NCBI GenBank assembly: GCA_029747015.1
Contig: JAKOGI010000024.1
Location: 1,230,001 to 1,294,000, forward strand
Source: Carnegiea gigantea
Taxonomy: Eukaryota; Streptophyta; Magnoliopsida; Caryophyllales; Cactaceae
DNA: 64,000 bases
Direction: 5' to 3'
In this document: in pieces, positions 11,557 to 21,423 of the stretch
Layout of the letters: each line of letters opens with the position of its first letter
How positions within the stretch are numbered: the first letter of the stretch is position 1
Made by a program: the position numbers and the translations under genes
Notes under the pieces: generated by a model
Told to the model about the DNA's origin: nothing
Seen by the model: only the letters and a program-made list of their open reading frames with translations
Databases searched by the model: none

Positions 11557-13189
11557 ATCTTATATAATCAAAAAAATATCTCAAGACTATTATTCATATT
11601 ATATGTTCGAAAATTTCGCTAGGCTCATAATCATCACATATTCTATGAATCTAGAGTTGAGATAGTTTGATTATTAATTACCCATAATAAACACATTTTT
11701 ATGGGTATTTAAACACATTAGGAATCACACAGATGTTCATGAAGTTTATGCAAAACATAATTCGCATAAACATAAAACACATTTATTCACGAAAGAACTA
11801 ATCTTTTAAACATGCCAAACTGTAAGCAGGAAAAACTCACATTTACAATATTACGAGCTTACAGGCATGAAACCTATTCATGTATCGAAAATTTATTAGG
11901 CATGTTTTAGAATGATCAAGTGACAATTTTGCTCAAATAAACACATTATTTCAAATGTTTCTTGAAGCTAAGTAGGATATTAACTGCTAAAACTACACAA
12001 GGTTAAAAACAACAAGAAACATAATTTGACTTAACTACACAAGTTTAGAGCAAAAAAAAGGATCAAATTCGAGAATTTCATTTTCAGCCATAAAAATAAA
12101 CGCAGCATTATTTGTGATTAGGTGAGATTGATTCCCATTTTAAACTACACAAGCTTAAAAAAAAGGCTCAACAACTAATCACTTATACTTTCCAATTGCG
12201 TTCACAAATAGATCGATTATTAGGCTGAAGAAAAAGAAATTCCCGTTTTCTTTTAAACAATTAAAGGTCAGACAAAAAAAAACAAAACCAGGGTTGGACC
12301 ACAGATACAGGGGGCGCTTCTCGAGGTGTCATTGATTAAAAGAAAGGAAGGGGGGAGGGAGTTGTTGACAGAGCCTCTTCTCGAGGCTTCTCCCGGTTCC
12401 CTTTTCTCTCTCTATAGCCCATCTCCTTCTGTCTATTTCGAGAGGAAACGGCCCAGCATGGACAGCCACGGCCATGGATACCGAGCACCAAGCTCGGTCC
12501 CGTCCAGTTTGCTAGCCTTTTCGGTCCTTTTCCGGTGTTTCGGGCATGGTTTTCCGGCCATTAAGGTCGGAACCAGCCGCAGGAAGAAAAGGGCTGGGAA
12601 GGCCCAGCCGCCGCGAACTCCGGGTACCAAACCTGAGATCCGGCGCCTTGCTGGTCTTCCTGACCACTTCCCGGTGGCGCAGACCCCCAAGATCGCCAAA
12701 TGATGAGGTTAGTCCGCCGCGCCCCCCCCGGATCTCGTTTTCTAGTCACCCTACGGTCAGATCTCCGGCACCATCACGTAGATCGGCCGGAGATGGACCT
12801 AGTCGCGTGCGACATGCGTGCAACGCGCCACTAAGGCGGTGGCGCGTGTGTCCCACGCGCCGCCATCTCGGCACGTTCTGGGTGTTTGGTCGGTTCGGGC
12901 GACAGATCAGGGTTCTTGGAGGGCAAAATGAAGAGGAAAGAGAGAGAAAACAGATTTCTCTCGGCGGCGCGTGCATTCTACGCGCCACCCCTCTATGTCG
13001 GCTGGCGGTTTCCGACGTCTGATGGTACGTTTTCAGAACCACCCTCTCCCCCCCCTTTTTTATTCATGGGCAAGGGTCTAAATGTAAATCAAACACCCAG
13101 AGTGTGGAAAAAAAAAACTACTGGCACGCATCAATTTAACAAATAAATCAGGCATGCTTTTTCATTCTAAACGGGAGCAAAATAAACTA
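11557..13189 (-). other. Long copia 5' leader with a GC-rich block
   Basis: About 1.6 kb separates the primer site from the gag start. 11557-12300 is AT-rich. 12430-13050 is strongly GC-rich, unlike anything nearby, with CGGCCGG- and GGCGCG-type repeats and overlapping openings in several frames on both strands, which is what GC-rich non-coding DNA gives. No protein domain is recognised. It may be a structured or packaging leader, or acquired host DNA. Confidence 0.6.
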
Positions 13190-13201
13190 GCTCTGATACC
13201 A
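13190..13201 (-). promoter_or_regulatory. Copia primer-binding site (initiator Met tRNA)
   Basis: The minus strand reads TGGTATCAGAGC one base inside the 5' LTR. This is the complement of the 3' end of plant initiator tRNA-Met, the primer for minus-strand cDNA synthesis in most plant copia elements. Confidence 0.93.
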
Positions 13202-13202
13202 C

Positions 13203-13541
13203 TGTTAAACGAATTAGGAGATTTAGGACATACCTAAATGTGCGGAAGCGTACAGATCTTTTACCGTATTTTGCTCCACGAATGAATGTCTCGGAGGCTA
13301 CCAGAGTCCCGGTTGAATACCACACCACAAACCCGACACACAGCTAAAATGTACGTTTGAGAGAGAGGGAGAACAGATGTGATTGTATTCTTACTTGGTA
13401 TACATCTTCTTTTTATCAAGGGATTAGGGGGTATTTATATGGCACGCAGCCAAACCCATTTACTAAAAATGGCCCCCAAAATCCCTCCACTATCCCAACT
13501 AATGGGGAAGTGGCCGTTACTTTTTTTTGACTCAATCAACA
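13203..13541 (-). repeat. 5' LTR of the copia element
   Basis: 339 bp, same ends as 5932-6270. As the 5' LTR on the minus strand it should contain the element promoter, though no TATA box was assigned with confidence. Confidence 0.96.
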
Positions 13542-14099
13542 GAAAGGAATAACTATTTCAAAAGCGGATAATACTTATGTTGTAACTTAACTCTTAGCAG
13601 ACAGTTGTAAAATTGTACTAGCCTATGTTAGCCGTTAGAATTGTTGATAAATATTAAATCATGAAATAGGACATGATGTTGTTATTGCTATTATTTCTCT
13701 GCGCTGCACGATTTCGAAAAGTATAATCAAAGATGAATGAATGAGTTAGACATCCACTCAGATGTTGGGGGGCTGAAAAAATTTGTCGCCCGTATTATCA
13801 AAGCCTATGAAATGTTGCCGTAAGAAAATCAATTCGTCAAACGAGTTAAAACACAATTCTATTTAGCAGAGCATTCCTCGCGCCAGGCGAGGGACCCTTG
13901 TGATACTGTCGTAACAGAACAATCACCTAGGGAACCAGGGGTTTTCATAATCTGCGAGTAGTGATTGTGACTTGTGAGCCTATGTATGCAAGGGATGGAG
14001 CGTGTAACATTGTGGTAATTTAAGGGGCAACTTATTGCAGCTCTACAGTCTGCCCTTACTATTGAAACACTGAGTTCAGTACTGTTTGGCAGGCGCTTA
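13542..14099. other. Intergenic DNA right of the copia element
   Basis: It begins with the target duplication GAAAG, then the partial repeat of the left flank (see 5479-5931). No gene or other known repeat is recognised. Confidence 0.5.
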
Positions 14100-15514
14100 G
14101 GTCCTGTTTGGTGAGAAAAAAAGGAATCGAATCGAATCGAATCGAGACTTGAACCCTGTGTAGTTAGGTATTGAACTTGAATCCTGAACTTAGTTGTTTG
14201 ATGAAAGTTGGAATGAATTCAGATTCCAATTCTTATTGTTTGGTGAGGAGTTATGGAATAAAAACAAACATTATTTTTATTTTTGAAATTATACGCAACT
14301 ACAAGTTATTGTTTTAATTTTTGTATTTTGACTTTGTTAAAAATGAAATTTTGGCACCTTATTTTCGAATCATTTGAGATTTGTATTTCATTATATTTAT
14401 TTATAATCAATTTTTTAATAGTTAACCTTTATAAGTTGTAATGTAAAATTGAAAATTTATAAACCCATAAATTTTTTGAGGATTGAAATTTACAAATTAA
14501 GACATGAGCCCATAGTTTTATAAACCCATAATTTTTTAATCCTATAATTTTATTATTTTAGCACCAAAAAATTGCCCCAATTTGACATAATCACTTTAGT
14601 TGCAAAAATTGAAGAACTAAAAAGAGCCCCCCAAAAAAACAGAATGGAAGGAGCTGATTTGCAGGAGGAAAGCGTGGAGGGGAGACTCCACAAGCCAGTG
14701 GCTAGACAAAACCGTTCTCGTCATTGCTGGTGGTCTTCGACTACCATGGTGGTGGTGGTGGTGTTCGGTGAGTAGTAGCTATGGCCATAGAATAGATCTG
14801 GGTTTTGCGAAGGAGTTGAAGAACATTGGGTACTCGCACCCATGAACAGAGCCCTTCATTAAAATTGCAAGAAAACTCTGATGCTACTCTCTCTGTTATC
14901 CATGGAGGATATGCAACACAAAAAGGAAAAAAAAGTCATCGTGAACCAACCACCATGCTTACACAGATCTGCACAAGAGAAAGCGCCAAAAAAAAAAAGA
15001 TTCAAAATAAATACAGAAAAGAAAGAGGTATTGAAATCCATAAGAATGGAGAAATCAAAAATCTACATCTGAACAAGATTACTCACAACACCAAAAAAAA
15101 AATCGAAAAGAGGAAGATGAAGGCAATGAAGGCTTACCCACGACTGCAGACAGCTACGGACAATGGCAGATGTGCCAACTCGGTGGCCGGCGGCGACCCC
15201 ATGGCGATGAGGTTGCTAGGGTAGATGGCTCTTCCTCTCTAGGGTCTTGGGTGAGTGAGAAGTACAAATAGAAATGGAGAAATGAAAAAGAGTTTATTTT
15301 TCTTTTATTTTTTTAAAATATTATGCTCTGCCCTAGGGGTTAGAAACTTGATACCCCTCATAAATTGGGGGATTCAAGTTCCTTGAAGATGGAAAGAACT
15401 TAAAATCTGGAAGTATCAAATTCCTTCCCTTCAAACCTTCACCAAACAATAAGAAAACGAACTTGAATTATCAGGTTTCAAGTTCCATTTCTCGTTTTGT
15501 TACCAACGAGCCCC
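14100..15514. mobile_element. Probable non-autonomous PIF/Harbinger element
   Basis: The left end reads GGTCCTGTTTGGTGAG, and the right end in reverse complement reads GGGGCTCGTTGGTAAC. These match at about 10 of 16 positions and share the GTTTGGT theme common at plant PIF/Harbinger ends. TTA flanks both sides (14097-14099 and 15515-15517), the usual 3-bp target. The ~100 bp inside each end are also similar in inverted orientation (ACTTGAAxCCTG, TTGTTTGGTGA). No transposase is seen; the Lys-rich opening at 14826-15224 has no known domain. A 3-bp duplication is weak evidence, so hAT or another class is possible. Confidence 0.55.
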
Positions 15515-16018
15515 TTAGTAAAACGCTATCCATAAATGAGAAACATTGGTTTATATATTGAACAATTAAATTTTTTGAAGTGGAGGAGTTTTGATTTAGT
15601 CACAATACTAAGTGGTGCTTAAAATACGATTGCCAAACAGAGCCTTAATATCTTTGTGGTTTTCTCTTCTACACGATCCTTTGTTATATAAGTTATTGAA
15701 AAAAACAATTTACTCCTCTATTTTCAAGCATGATACACTCAATAAAAAATGACTAAAAATGAAATTGTATTACACTATACAAATAATTGCAAATATCCTA
15801 ATTACGAATGTCCTTCTCTCGCAGACTAAAATAGTTACATTACGCGCGAACATTCTTCTTGAATTACACCTAAAAAGGATACATGCAACTCTATGTTGGC
15901 GCTTGCCAATAATCTCTATTCTGCGTCAAAAAGGCGTGTGAAAACTGATTTCTTAAGCCTTTTTTTTATAAGCTTAGCATTTCTGGGGACGATCAATTTC
16001 AGCCACAATGTAAATTAA
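15515..16018. other. Downstream flank of the NHL gene
   Basis: No gene is recognised. The last ~100 bp before 16019 would be the 3' untranslated region of the minus-strand gene. Several AATAAA/ATTAAA-like A-rich words occur but no polyadenylation site can be fixed. Confidence 0.4.
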
Positions 16019-16714
16019 TTACAAACTAAAAAACTTATGAATGTTAAATTCATAGGTAGTTGATAAAATCTTGGGTTTTTTATCAGGGTTAATACTGTCA
16101 ACAGTCACATCTCCAGTCACCTTGATTGTAAACTTCTTTAAATGAAACCTAAAAATATTAACTGAGATAGGCACCATCGCTTCATACTGAAGTGGAATCT
16201 TGCCCTGTTGCTCGTTTTTGTGAAATGACTCAACTTGGTTCGACCCTAACTGGGTCTTTCCTGAAAGCCAAACATTTATCATCGTTACATTTTCTTGCCC
16301 ATGAGTAAATGCAGGGATGTTTCCCTTGCCAATGACAGTATCCTCATAGGAGAGTGTGACCTCATTGTTGTTTCCATAATTCAAGGAGATTTTTGTGTTT
16401 GGGTTTTCGGCTCTGATTGCAAGGATGAAATTGGTCTCAATGGTTTTGTCGGGCCCAACATTGAATTTTTTCACGCTCAAGTCCTCAATCTTGTAGTCCG
16501 GGATTTTGGGTATTAGTAGTATGTAAACAAGTAAGACAGTTGTTGCCGCAATTATTAACAAACTGAATAGAAAGCAACATACGAAATATAAGCACTGGTA
16601 GCAGCAATTAGTCTTACGCCGATAGGGATAAGGGTGGGGGTAGGCTTGTGGTGGCGGGGCATACATTGGCGGAGGTTGGCCATACACTGGTGGCAGGGGG
16701 TGACCATACATCAT
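16019..16714 (-). CDS. NDR1/HIN1-like (NHL) protein, LEA_2 domain
   Basis: A complete single-exon frame of 231 codons, ATG at 16714 and TAA at 16019-16021. Residues 1-31 are Pro/Tyr-rich (PPPMYAPPPQAYP), followed by a short basic/Cys stretch (RRKTNCCYQC). A single membrane segment lies at about 41-67. The rest is a LEA_2-type domain with the NHL-style NPN motif (ENPNTKISLNYG, ~103-114) and a potential N-glycosylation site NVT (~142). This layout is that of plant NHL proteins, type II plasma-membrane proteins often induced by pathogens or stress; Arabidopsis NDR1 is the best-known relative. The length fits the family. It stands alone between transposons with no neighbour of related function. 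Which NHL subgroup it belongs to, and whether it acts in defence, cannot be told from sequence. Confidence 0.9.
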   Translation of the reverse strand: MMYGHPLPPVYGQPPPMYAPPPQAYPHPYPYRRKTNCCYQCLYFVCCFLFSLLIIAATTVLLVYILLIPKIPDYKIEDLSVKKFNVGPDKTIETNFILAIRAENPNTKISLNYGNNNEVTLSYEDTVIGKGNIPAFTHGQENVTMINVWLSGKTQLGSNQVESFHKNEQQGKIPLQYEAMVPISVNIFRFHLKKFTIKVTGDVTVDSINPDKKPKILSTTYEFNIHKFFSL

Positions 16715-17359
16715 TGCAAGAAAAATGCCTCAACGACACTTTTGTTTTGTTTATTTTTATTTCTGAAAGGGATGCAGAAGGAAAAATTTCAAATCTTGGT
16801 CATTGGCAACAATTATTCAAATCATTAACTTATTTTCAAATCTTGGTTTTGGCAACAACTCTTCAAATCCTTAGATTAATATGGCTCCCCTACCATATTT
16901 TTTTAAAAAAAAAATTAGTTTGTAGGGAAGCTTTAATTCATTGTTGCCAAGCCAGAGATAGAGAGAGACAGAGAGGGAGAGAGCAAAGAGAACAGCTTCT
17001 TCTTTTTCTTTATCCTTGAGATTGAAAATTTTTGTGTGCAGAGATGCTAAGAGTTTTAAGGGGAATCAAGTAGGCAAATTTAGGTAGAATGAATAATTAA
17101 CCATTGGTTAAGTCAAAATTCCTATATTTGCTGCGTCATGATCTTTTTATTTGATTTGTTTAGAATACCATTGAATTGAGTTTGCTGAGTAACCAAAAAT
17201 AAGCCGTTAATTTTTATTCGTTTTTCTTATCAAAAAAAAATAAAATAAAATAAGCTGTTAATTTCATACAATCCTTGATTTATTCTTTTCCTATAAATAT
17301 GTGATTTCAATCTTTCAAGAATCTCCAACCTCAAATGTGGTATGCAAACACAACATAAA
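16715..17359 (-). promoter_or_regulatory. Upstream region of the NHL gene
   Basis: On the coding strand there is a CT-rich tract at about 16950-16990 (GAGAGA on plus), like the pyrimidine-rich leaders of plant genes, and an AT-rich stretch beyond it. No TATA box was assigned with certainty. The CACTA element begins only ~650 bp upstream of the start codon, so it may limit or alter this promoter. Confidence 0.4.
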
Positions 17360-17640
17360 TGCTGTGGCAATTTTGACGGAATTTTTGACGGAAAAAAGTT
17401 TTGTTTTTGACGGAGTAAGTACTTTTTGACGAAAAGAATATCGGTCAAAAAAACCTTCGTCGAAATATTTTTTTTGACTGATCCGTCAAAATGTTTGACG
17501 GATTATGTTTGACGGACTGACGTTCCGTCAAAGTATTTCATACGGCATTTTTCGACGAGGTGGTGGGCCTTGTCAGCATGATTTCGACGAATTTTTTGAC
17601 GGACTAATTTTTCGTCGGAATTATATTATGAACGAATTTT
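17360..17640. promoter_or_regulatory. Left subterminal TTTGACGG array of the CACTA element
   Basis: About eight exact or one-off TTTGACGG/CCGTCAAA words lie within 280 bp in both orientations. In En/Spm the TNPA protein binds short motifs of this kind at both ends, so these are the likely binding sites. Binding is inferred from family knowledge. Confidence 0.8.
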
Positions 17641-17873
17641 TGACCTCCTACGCTGAAAATCAGAAACTACAAGATTTGGGCACTGTTTATGATGGACTAT
17701 TTCAGAAAAGTCCGTCAGAAATTTCACCCACAGACATTCATATAATTATACATTATAAATACTGTTTGTAAGAATTGAAAATCAACCTACATAGGTTTAC
17801 TCACATAATCAACCAACAAAACATAAATTGTTCACAACATAATAAAAATTGTTCAACTAGTGAAATATCGAAA

Positions 17874-20800
17874 CTAATCCTCAGAGGAATCACCTAAGTG
17901 TGATGGATCGGGCTCATCTGCATCATCATCTTGTGGCGGTGCCGTTGAGGACCCAGCTTGCTGACTCTTGAAGAACCTCCAGAGCTTGCTTAGCTTACTC
18001 TTCACTTTCTCCTTATCTCGCTGCCTCGCTGCCTTTTCTTGAGCCAACTGTTGTCGAAGGTCTTCAATCTCTTTGTGGTTAGCCTCCTCCGCTTGCCGAG
18101 CCTCCTCCGCTGCTCGCACAACACTCTCATTTAATCTCATCGCCATTTCGCGTGCATCGTAGTTGTGAACAGAGGACGAACGAGTCGAAGCTGATAGGCG
18201 AGACCGCTGCTTCATGAGAACTCCCTCAGCACCAAAGCCATACACGCGATCCTTGCTAGTGAGGTTTCCTTGAACCCAAATGTCCTGCTCAGATAGTGGA
18301 GGGGTTTGGGAACTGTCGTCAGTGGACGTGTGGGAGGACCTGTACTCATGCCATCTCTTCAAGTGTTCATCCTGCATATTCACACAAAGAACAAAATGTT
18401 ATGGAATATTTGTTAACTGAAACTCAAATCCTAATGAAAAATTCATCCTGATGTTGATTGAATTCAATCTTACCAATCTTAACTCCGATTTTTTGCACAC
18501 CCAATTGCCCTGGTTGTCCTTCTTCCTACGCATGTGGGTGTCCCTGTACAGCTCATCGACTGTTGGTTCCCTTTCAAGTGAGACCGACTGCACATATTGG
18601 AAGTAGGTTGTGTTACAGGTAATAAATCGTTCAATAACAATGTGTTCGTGCATAATTACATTATATAGTACCAGTCGTCTGCGACGCTCAGTTATTGGGA
18701 TTGACCCACATGTGTGCAATGATGGACCCACGCCCTCAGGGTCACTACTACGGTTCTTCTTGTTCTGGGCACTTAACTTCTGAAAATCAGTGCCCGCCCA
18801 ATACTTCAGGAGCCGCGCCCAGTTGTCCGGGGACACCCAATCTGGCCCCTTGCCTATCTTGCGTGCATAGGCAAACAAGTTCTTCAACTGCTTCGCGCCG
18901 CTAACATCAAAATTCCTACGCATTTGTCTATCATGCTGAGGCAGCCAATAATAATATTTCTGCGACAACATTAACATATTTAGTTACGACATGAATAAAG
19001 AAATGGAAAATACAACTCAACGGTCAACAATGGAATGAACCACAACCAAACACCACCCCATTTCAGAAGGCAAACATGTACGGCTTTGTTCTTTTACATG
19101 CAACTCTTACTTCTTGATTTTATCACTTTGGGATAACTTATCTGTAACACCCCCAGCCCCTAGGACCAGAAGCATTACGGTTTCCAAACTTCTTAGTTAA
19201 TTCCTGGGACGAAACGGACAGAGTTTCCCCTGAAAACTGACCGTTTCCAGGCTACAAGTCTTACAATTAGTCCCTGTAAATCAACGGAAGCGCACAACAT
19301 TTAACACATAGCTCAACGGCCACACGCCGGAGTTCATAACTCAACGAGCCACTCGCTCGGAGTACACCAACTAGATTAATGCATGAATGAAGAACAAATG
19401 GAAGATACAACTCCACGGTCAACAATGGAGTGCACCACATATTGACCATATTAATTTATGGAAGTTATATATAGATATACATATACATGTTCAAAACCTT
19501 TGAAGAGAGATAAACAATGGCCCTGTTACGAAGAAAACAAAATTGCAATCAAAGGCATATGTAATAGGGTTTGCATGTATCCAACATTCAAACCCCCTCC
19601 CCAAAAAGCTTATTCTAAATGGATTGCGATCTATAAGAGTACAAAAATAGCAACTACAAGCAAACACCACCCCATTTCAGAAGGCAAACATGTGTTAGGC
19701 TGAGGTGGATAAGGTATTATCGTGCTTATAGATTATGCTGTGTTGGGCTAATACTTAAGTTGGAAGGCTTATGGAATGAGCTAGGGACTACATGCAAAAT
19801 AAACTAGTGAATTGTATGCTAGATGAGCCATGGACTATAGATATGGGACGCCACATAATGAGTCCATGCACCATGATGGATGCCAAATTGACTCATGAAT
19901 TCCTGGGACGAAACGGACAGAGTTTCCCCTGAAAACTGACTGTTTTCAGGCTACAAGTCTTACAATAAGTCCCTGTAAATCAACGGAAGCGCACAACATT
20001 TATAACATAGCTCAACGGCCACACGCCGGAGTTCATAATTCAACGAGCCACCCGCTCGGAGTACACCAACCAGATTGATGCATGAATGAAGAACAAATGG
20101 AAGATACAACTCCACGGTCAACAATGGAGTGCACCACATATTGACCATATTAATTTATGGAAGTTATATATAGATATACATATACATGTTCAAAACCTTT
20201 GTTTAAACCTGCTTTCATTAATGAGATAACATGAGCATCCACGTAATCTTACGCCTCCATGATTCCAGCAAGGTAAAAGTTAACTTTTTGAATTACGCGC
20301 AATTTGGATTATGTGAAACTTACTTTGAGAATGGAAACATGTGAACTGAAACATATATAATATAACGTCTGTCAAATGCATCCAACATTAACACATCAAA
20401 CAGTACAGCAGGCTGTGGTTTGGTAACATAAAGTACGCACCTTAAATTCTGCAAACCATAAGTCTCGTTGGTGAATGGGGACTTCCCCCCAAGTTGGCCA
20501 AGCTCCTGAGAACTTCCCCTTCATGATCTCACCAATACGTTTGGTGACTCCTTTGTAGGGCTTGAACCTGAAACAGAATTACATATAAACATAGTATATT
20601 GAAGAACAAAGTTCCCCTAATATTGAATTGCATATAACTAGCATTTTATATTTACTGAAACGGTAGTAGAGCATGTACGTGTCTCCCTCCGGCTCTATTA
20701 GGCTCTTATCCCTAACAGCCACTTCGGGCTCACTCCACGGCAATATACGCCCTCCAGATTGCTGTGCTGTACCCTGCGCCTGAGGCTCTGGAGTAGGTTG

Positions 20801-21226
20801 TGGAGTAGATACTACAGCAGGATGTGGAATATGGTGTGGAGGAGGGTGTAGAGCAGTTTGCTGCATGCTTCCCAGGGCGCTCAGAATTAAGTTGGCGTTG
20901 TATGGCATGAATGGCCCAAAAGTATTCCAGAACGCCGTATTCACCCCTCCTGCCCCCGAAGTGTCTCCAGCATGGGGTGCTTGCAAACCAGCATCTTGGT
21001 TAAGGAGGGGGACCTGGTTCGGGTCCACAAAGGGGTTCCCGATGCATGCATCCACCTGTGGGGTAGGCACAAAGGACGTACTAGCTGCTGCAGTCAACGG
21101 CACTCGGATGGGGGAGCTATACGTGGGCTCCCCCACCCCCACAGCCTCCGGTGAATGACTGTCTGCATCGGAAAGTCTCGCCCCTCCTCTCCGGCGCCGC
21201 TGACGTCGCGAATCTCTGTCTGTCAT
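17874..21226 (-). CDS. TNPA-type CACTA protein (Transposase_24 family), spliced
   Basis: Five exons join in frame with GT/AG borders: 21226-20679, 20567-20441, 18959-18672, 18587-18474 and 18371-17874, giving about 524 residues with no internal stop. The acceptor TTGTAG lies directly before the ATG at 21226, so a further upstream exon is likely (25360-25428). The N-terminus is basic (RRQRRRR) then Pro/Gln-rich. The Transposase_24 core spans exons 2-4 (FKPYKG...GAWPTW, YYYWLPQHDRQMRRNFDV, QNKKNRSSD, LEREPTVDELYRDTHMRRKK). The C-terminus is a Glu/Lys coiled coil (~residues 420-480) and an acidic tail. By analogy with En/Spm TnpA it would bind the subterminal motifs and regulate transposition. 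The exon 1 donor at 20679/20678 is the least certain border. Confidence 0.8.
18960..20440 (-). repeat. TNPA intron 2 with a 304-bp direct repeat and TGTAACACCCC unit
   Basis: This 1,481-bp intron contains 19199-19502 and 19898-20201, two 304-bp direct copies that differ at about nine positions. A third, partial copy sits at 18989-19046. A second short repeat (CAAACACCACCCCATTTC) occurs near 19048 and 19662. Upstream of the first copy, TGTAACACCCCCAGCCCC begins at 19143, like the start of plant LTRs. The same sequence family appears at 46588-46915 inside the other CACTA element. Confidence 0.8.
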
Positions 21227-21423
21227 CTACAACATTGAAAAGTAGTTACTGCAATTCAATTGTAACAATACAAATCATTAACGACATGATTACGACATTT
21301 TCATTATGAATGCATCTTATGTCATGTTCCTCAAGTCAATCATGTTACACTTGAATAAAATGTACAACGATTCTATTACAACTGCATACACAGAAAACAT
21401 AAGTAGGATGCAATGAGTACAAA

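Larger units (their letters stand above)
5932..13541 (-). mobile_element. Complete Ty1/copia LTR retrotransposon
   Basis: All parts of a full element are visible. There are two 339-bp LTRs with TG...CA ends, identical 5-bp target duplications GAAAG (5927-5931 and 13542-13546), a primer-binding site complementary to initiator Met tRNA next to the 5' LTR, a purine tract next to the 3' LTR, and one gag-pol reading frame in the order gag, protease, integrase, RT, RNase H that defines Ty1/copia. The LTRs differ at about eight positions (roughly 97-98% identical by eye), so insertion is fairly recent. Three in-frame stops make this copy non-autonomous. Confidence 0.97.

Noticed and set aside
12326..13146. 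Several overlapping ORFs on both strands, up to 158 codons
   Set aside because: They lie in the GC-rich copia leader, overlap in many frames, are Arg/Pro/Ser-rich and show no domain. Few stops are expected from base composition alone.
14826..15224. 132-codon plus-strand ORF in the PIF-like element
   Set aside because: Lys-rich translation of A-rich DNA with no transposase or Myb motif.
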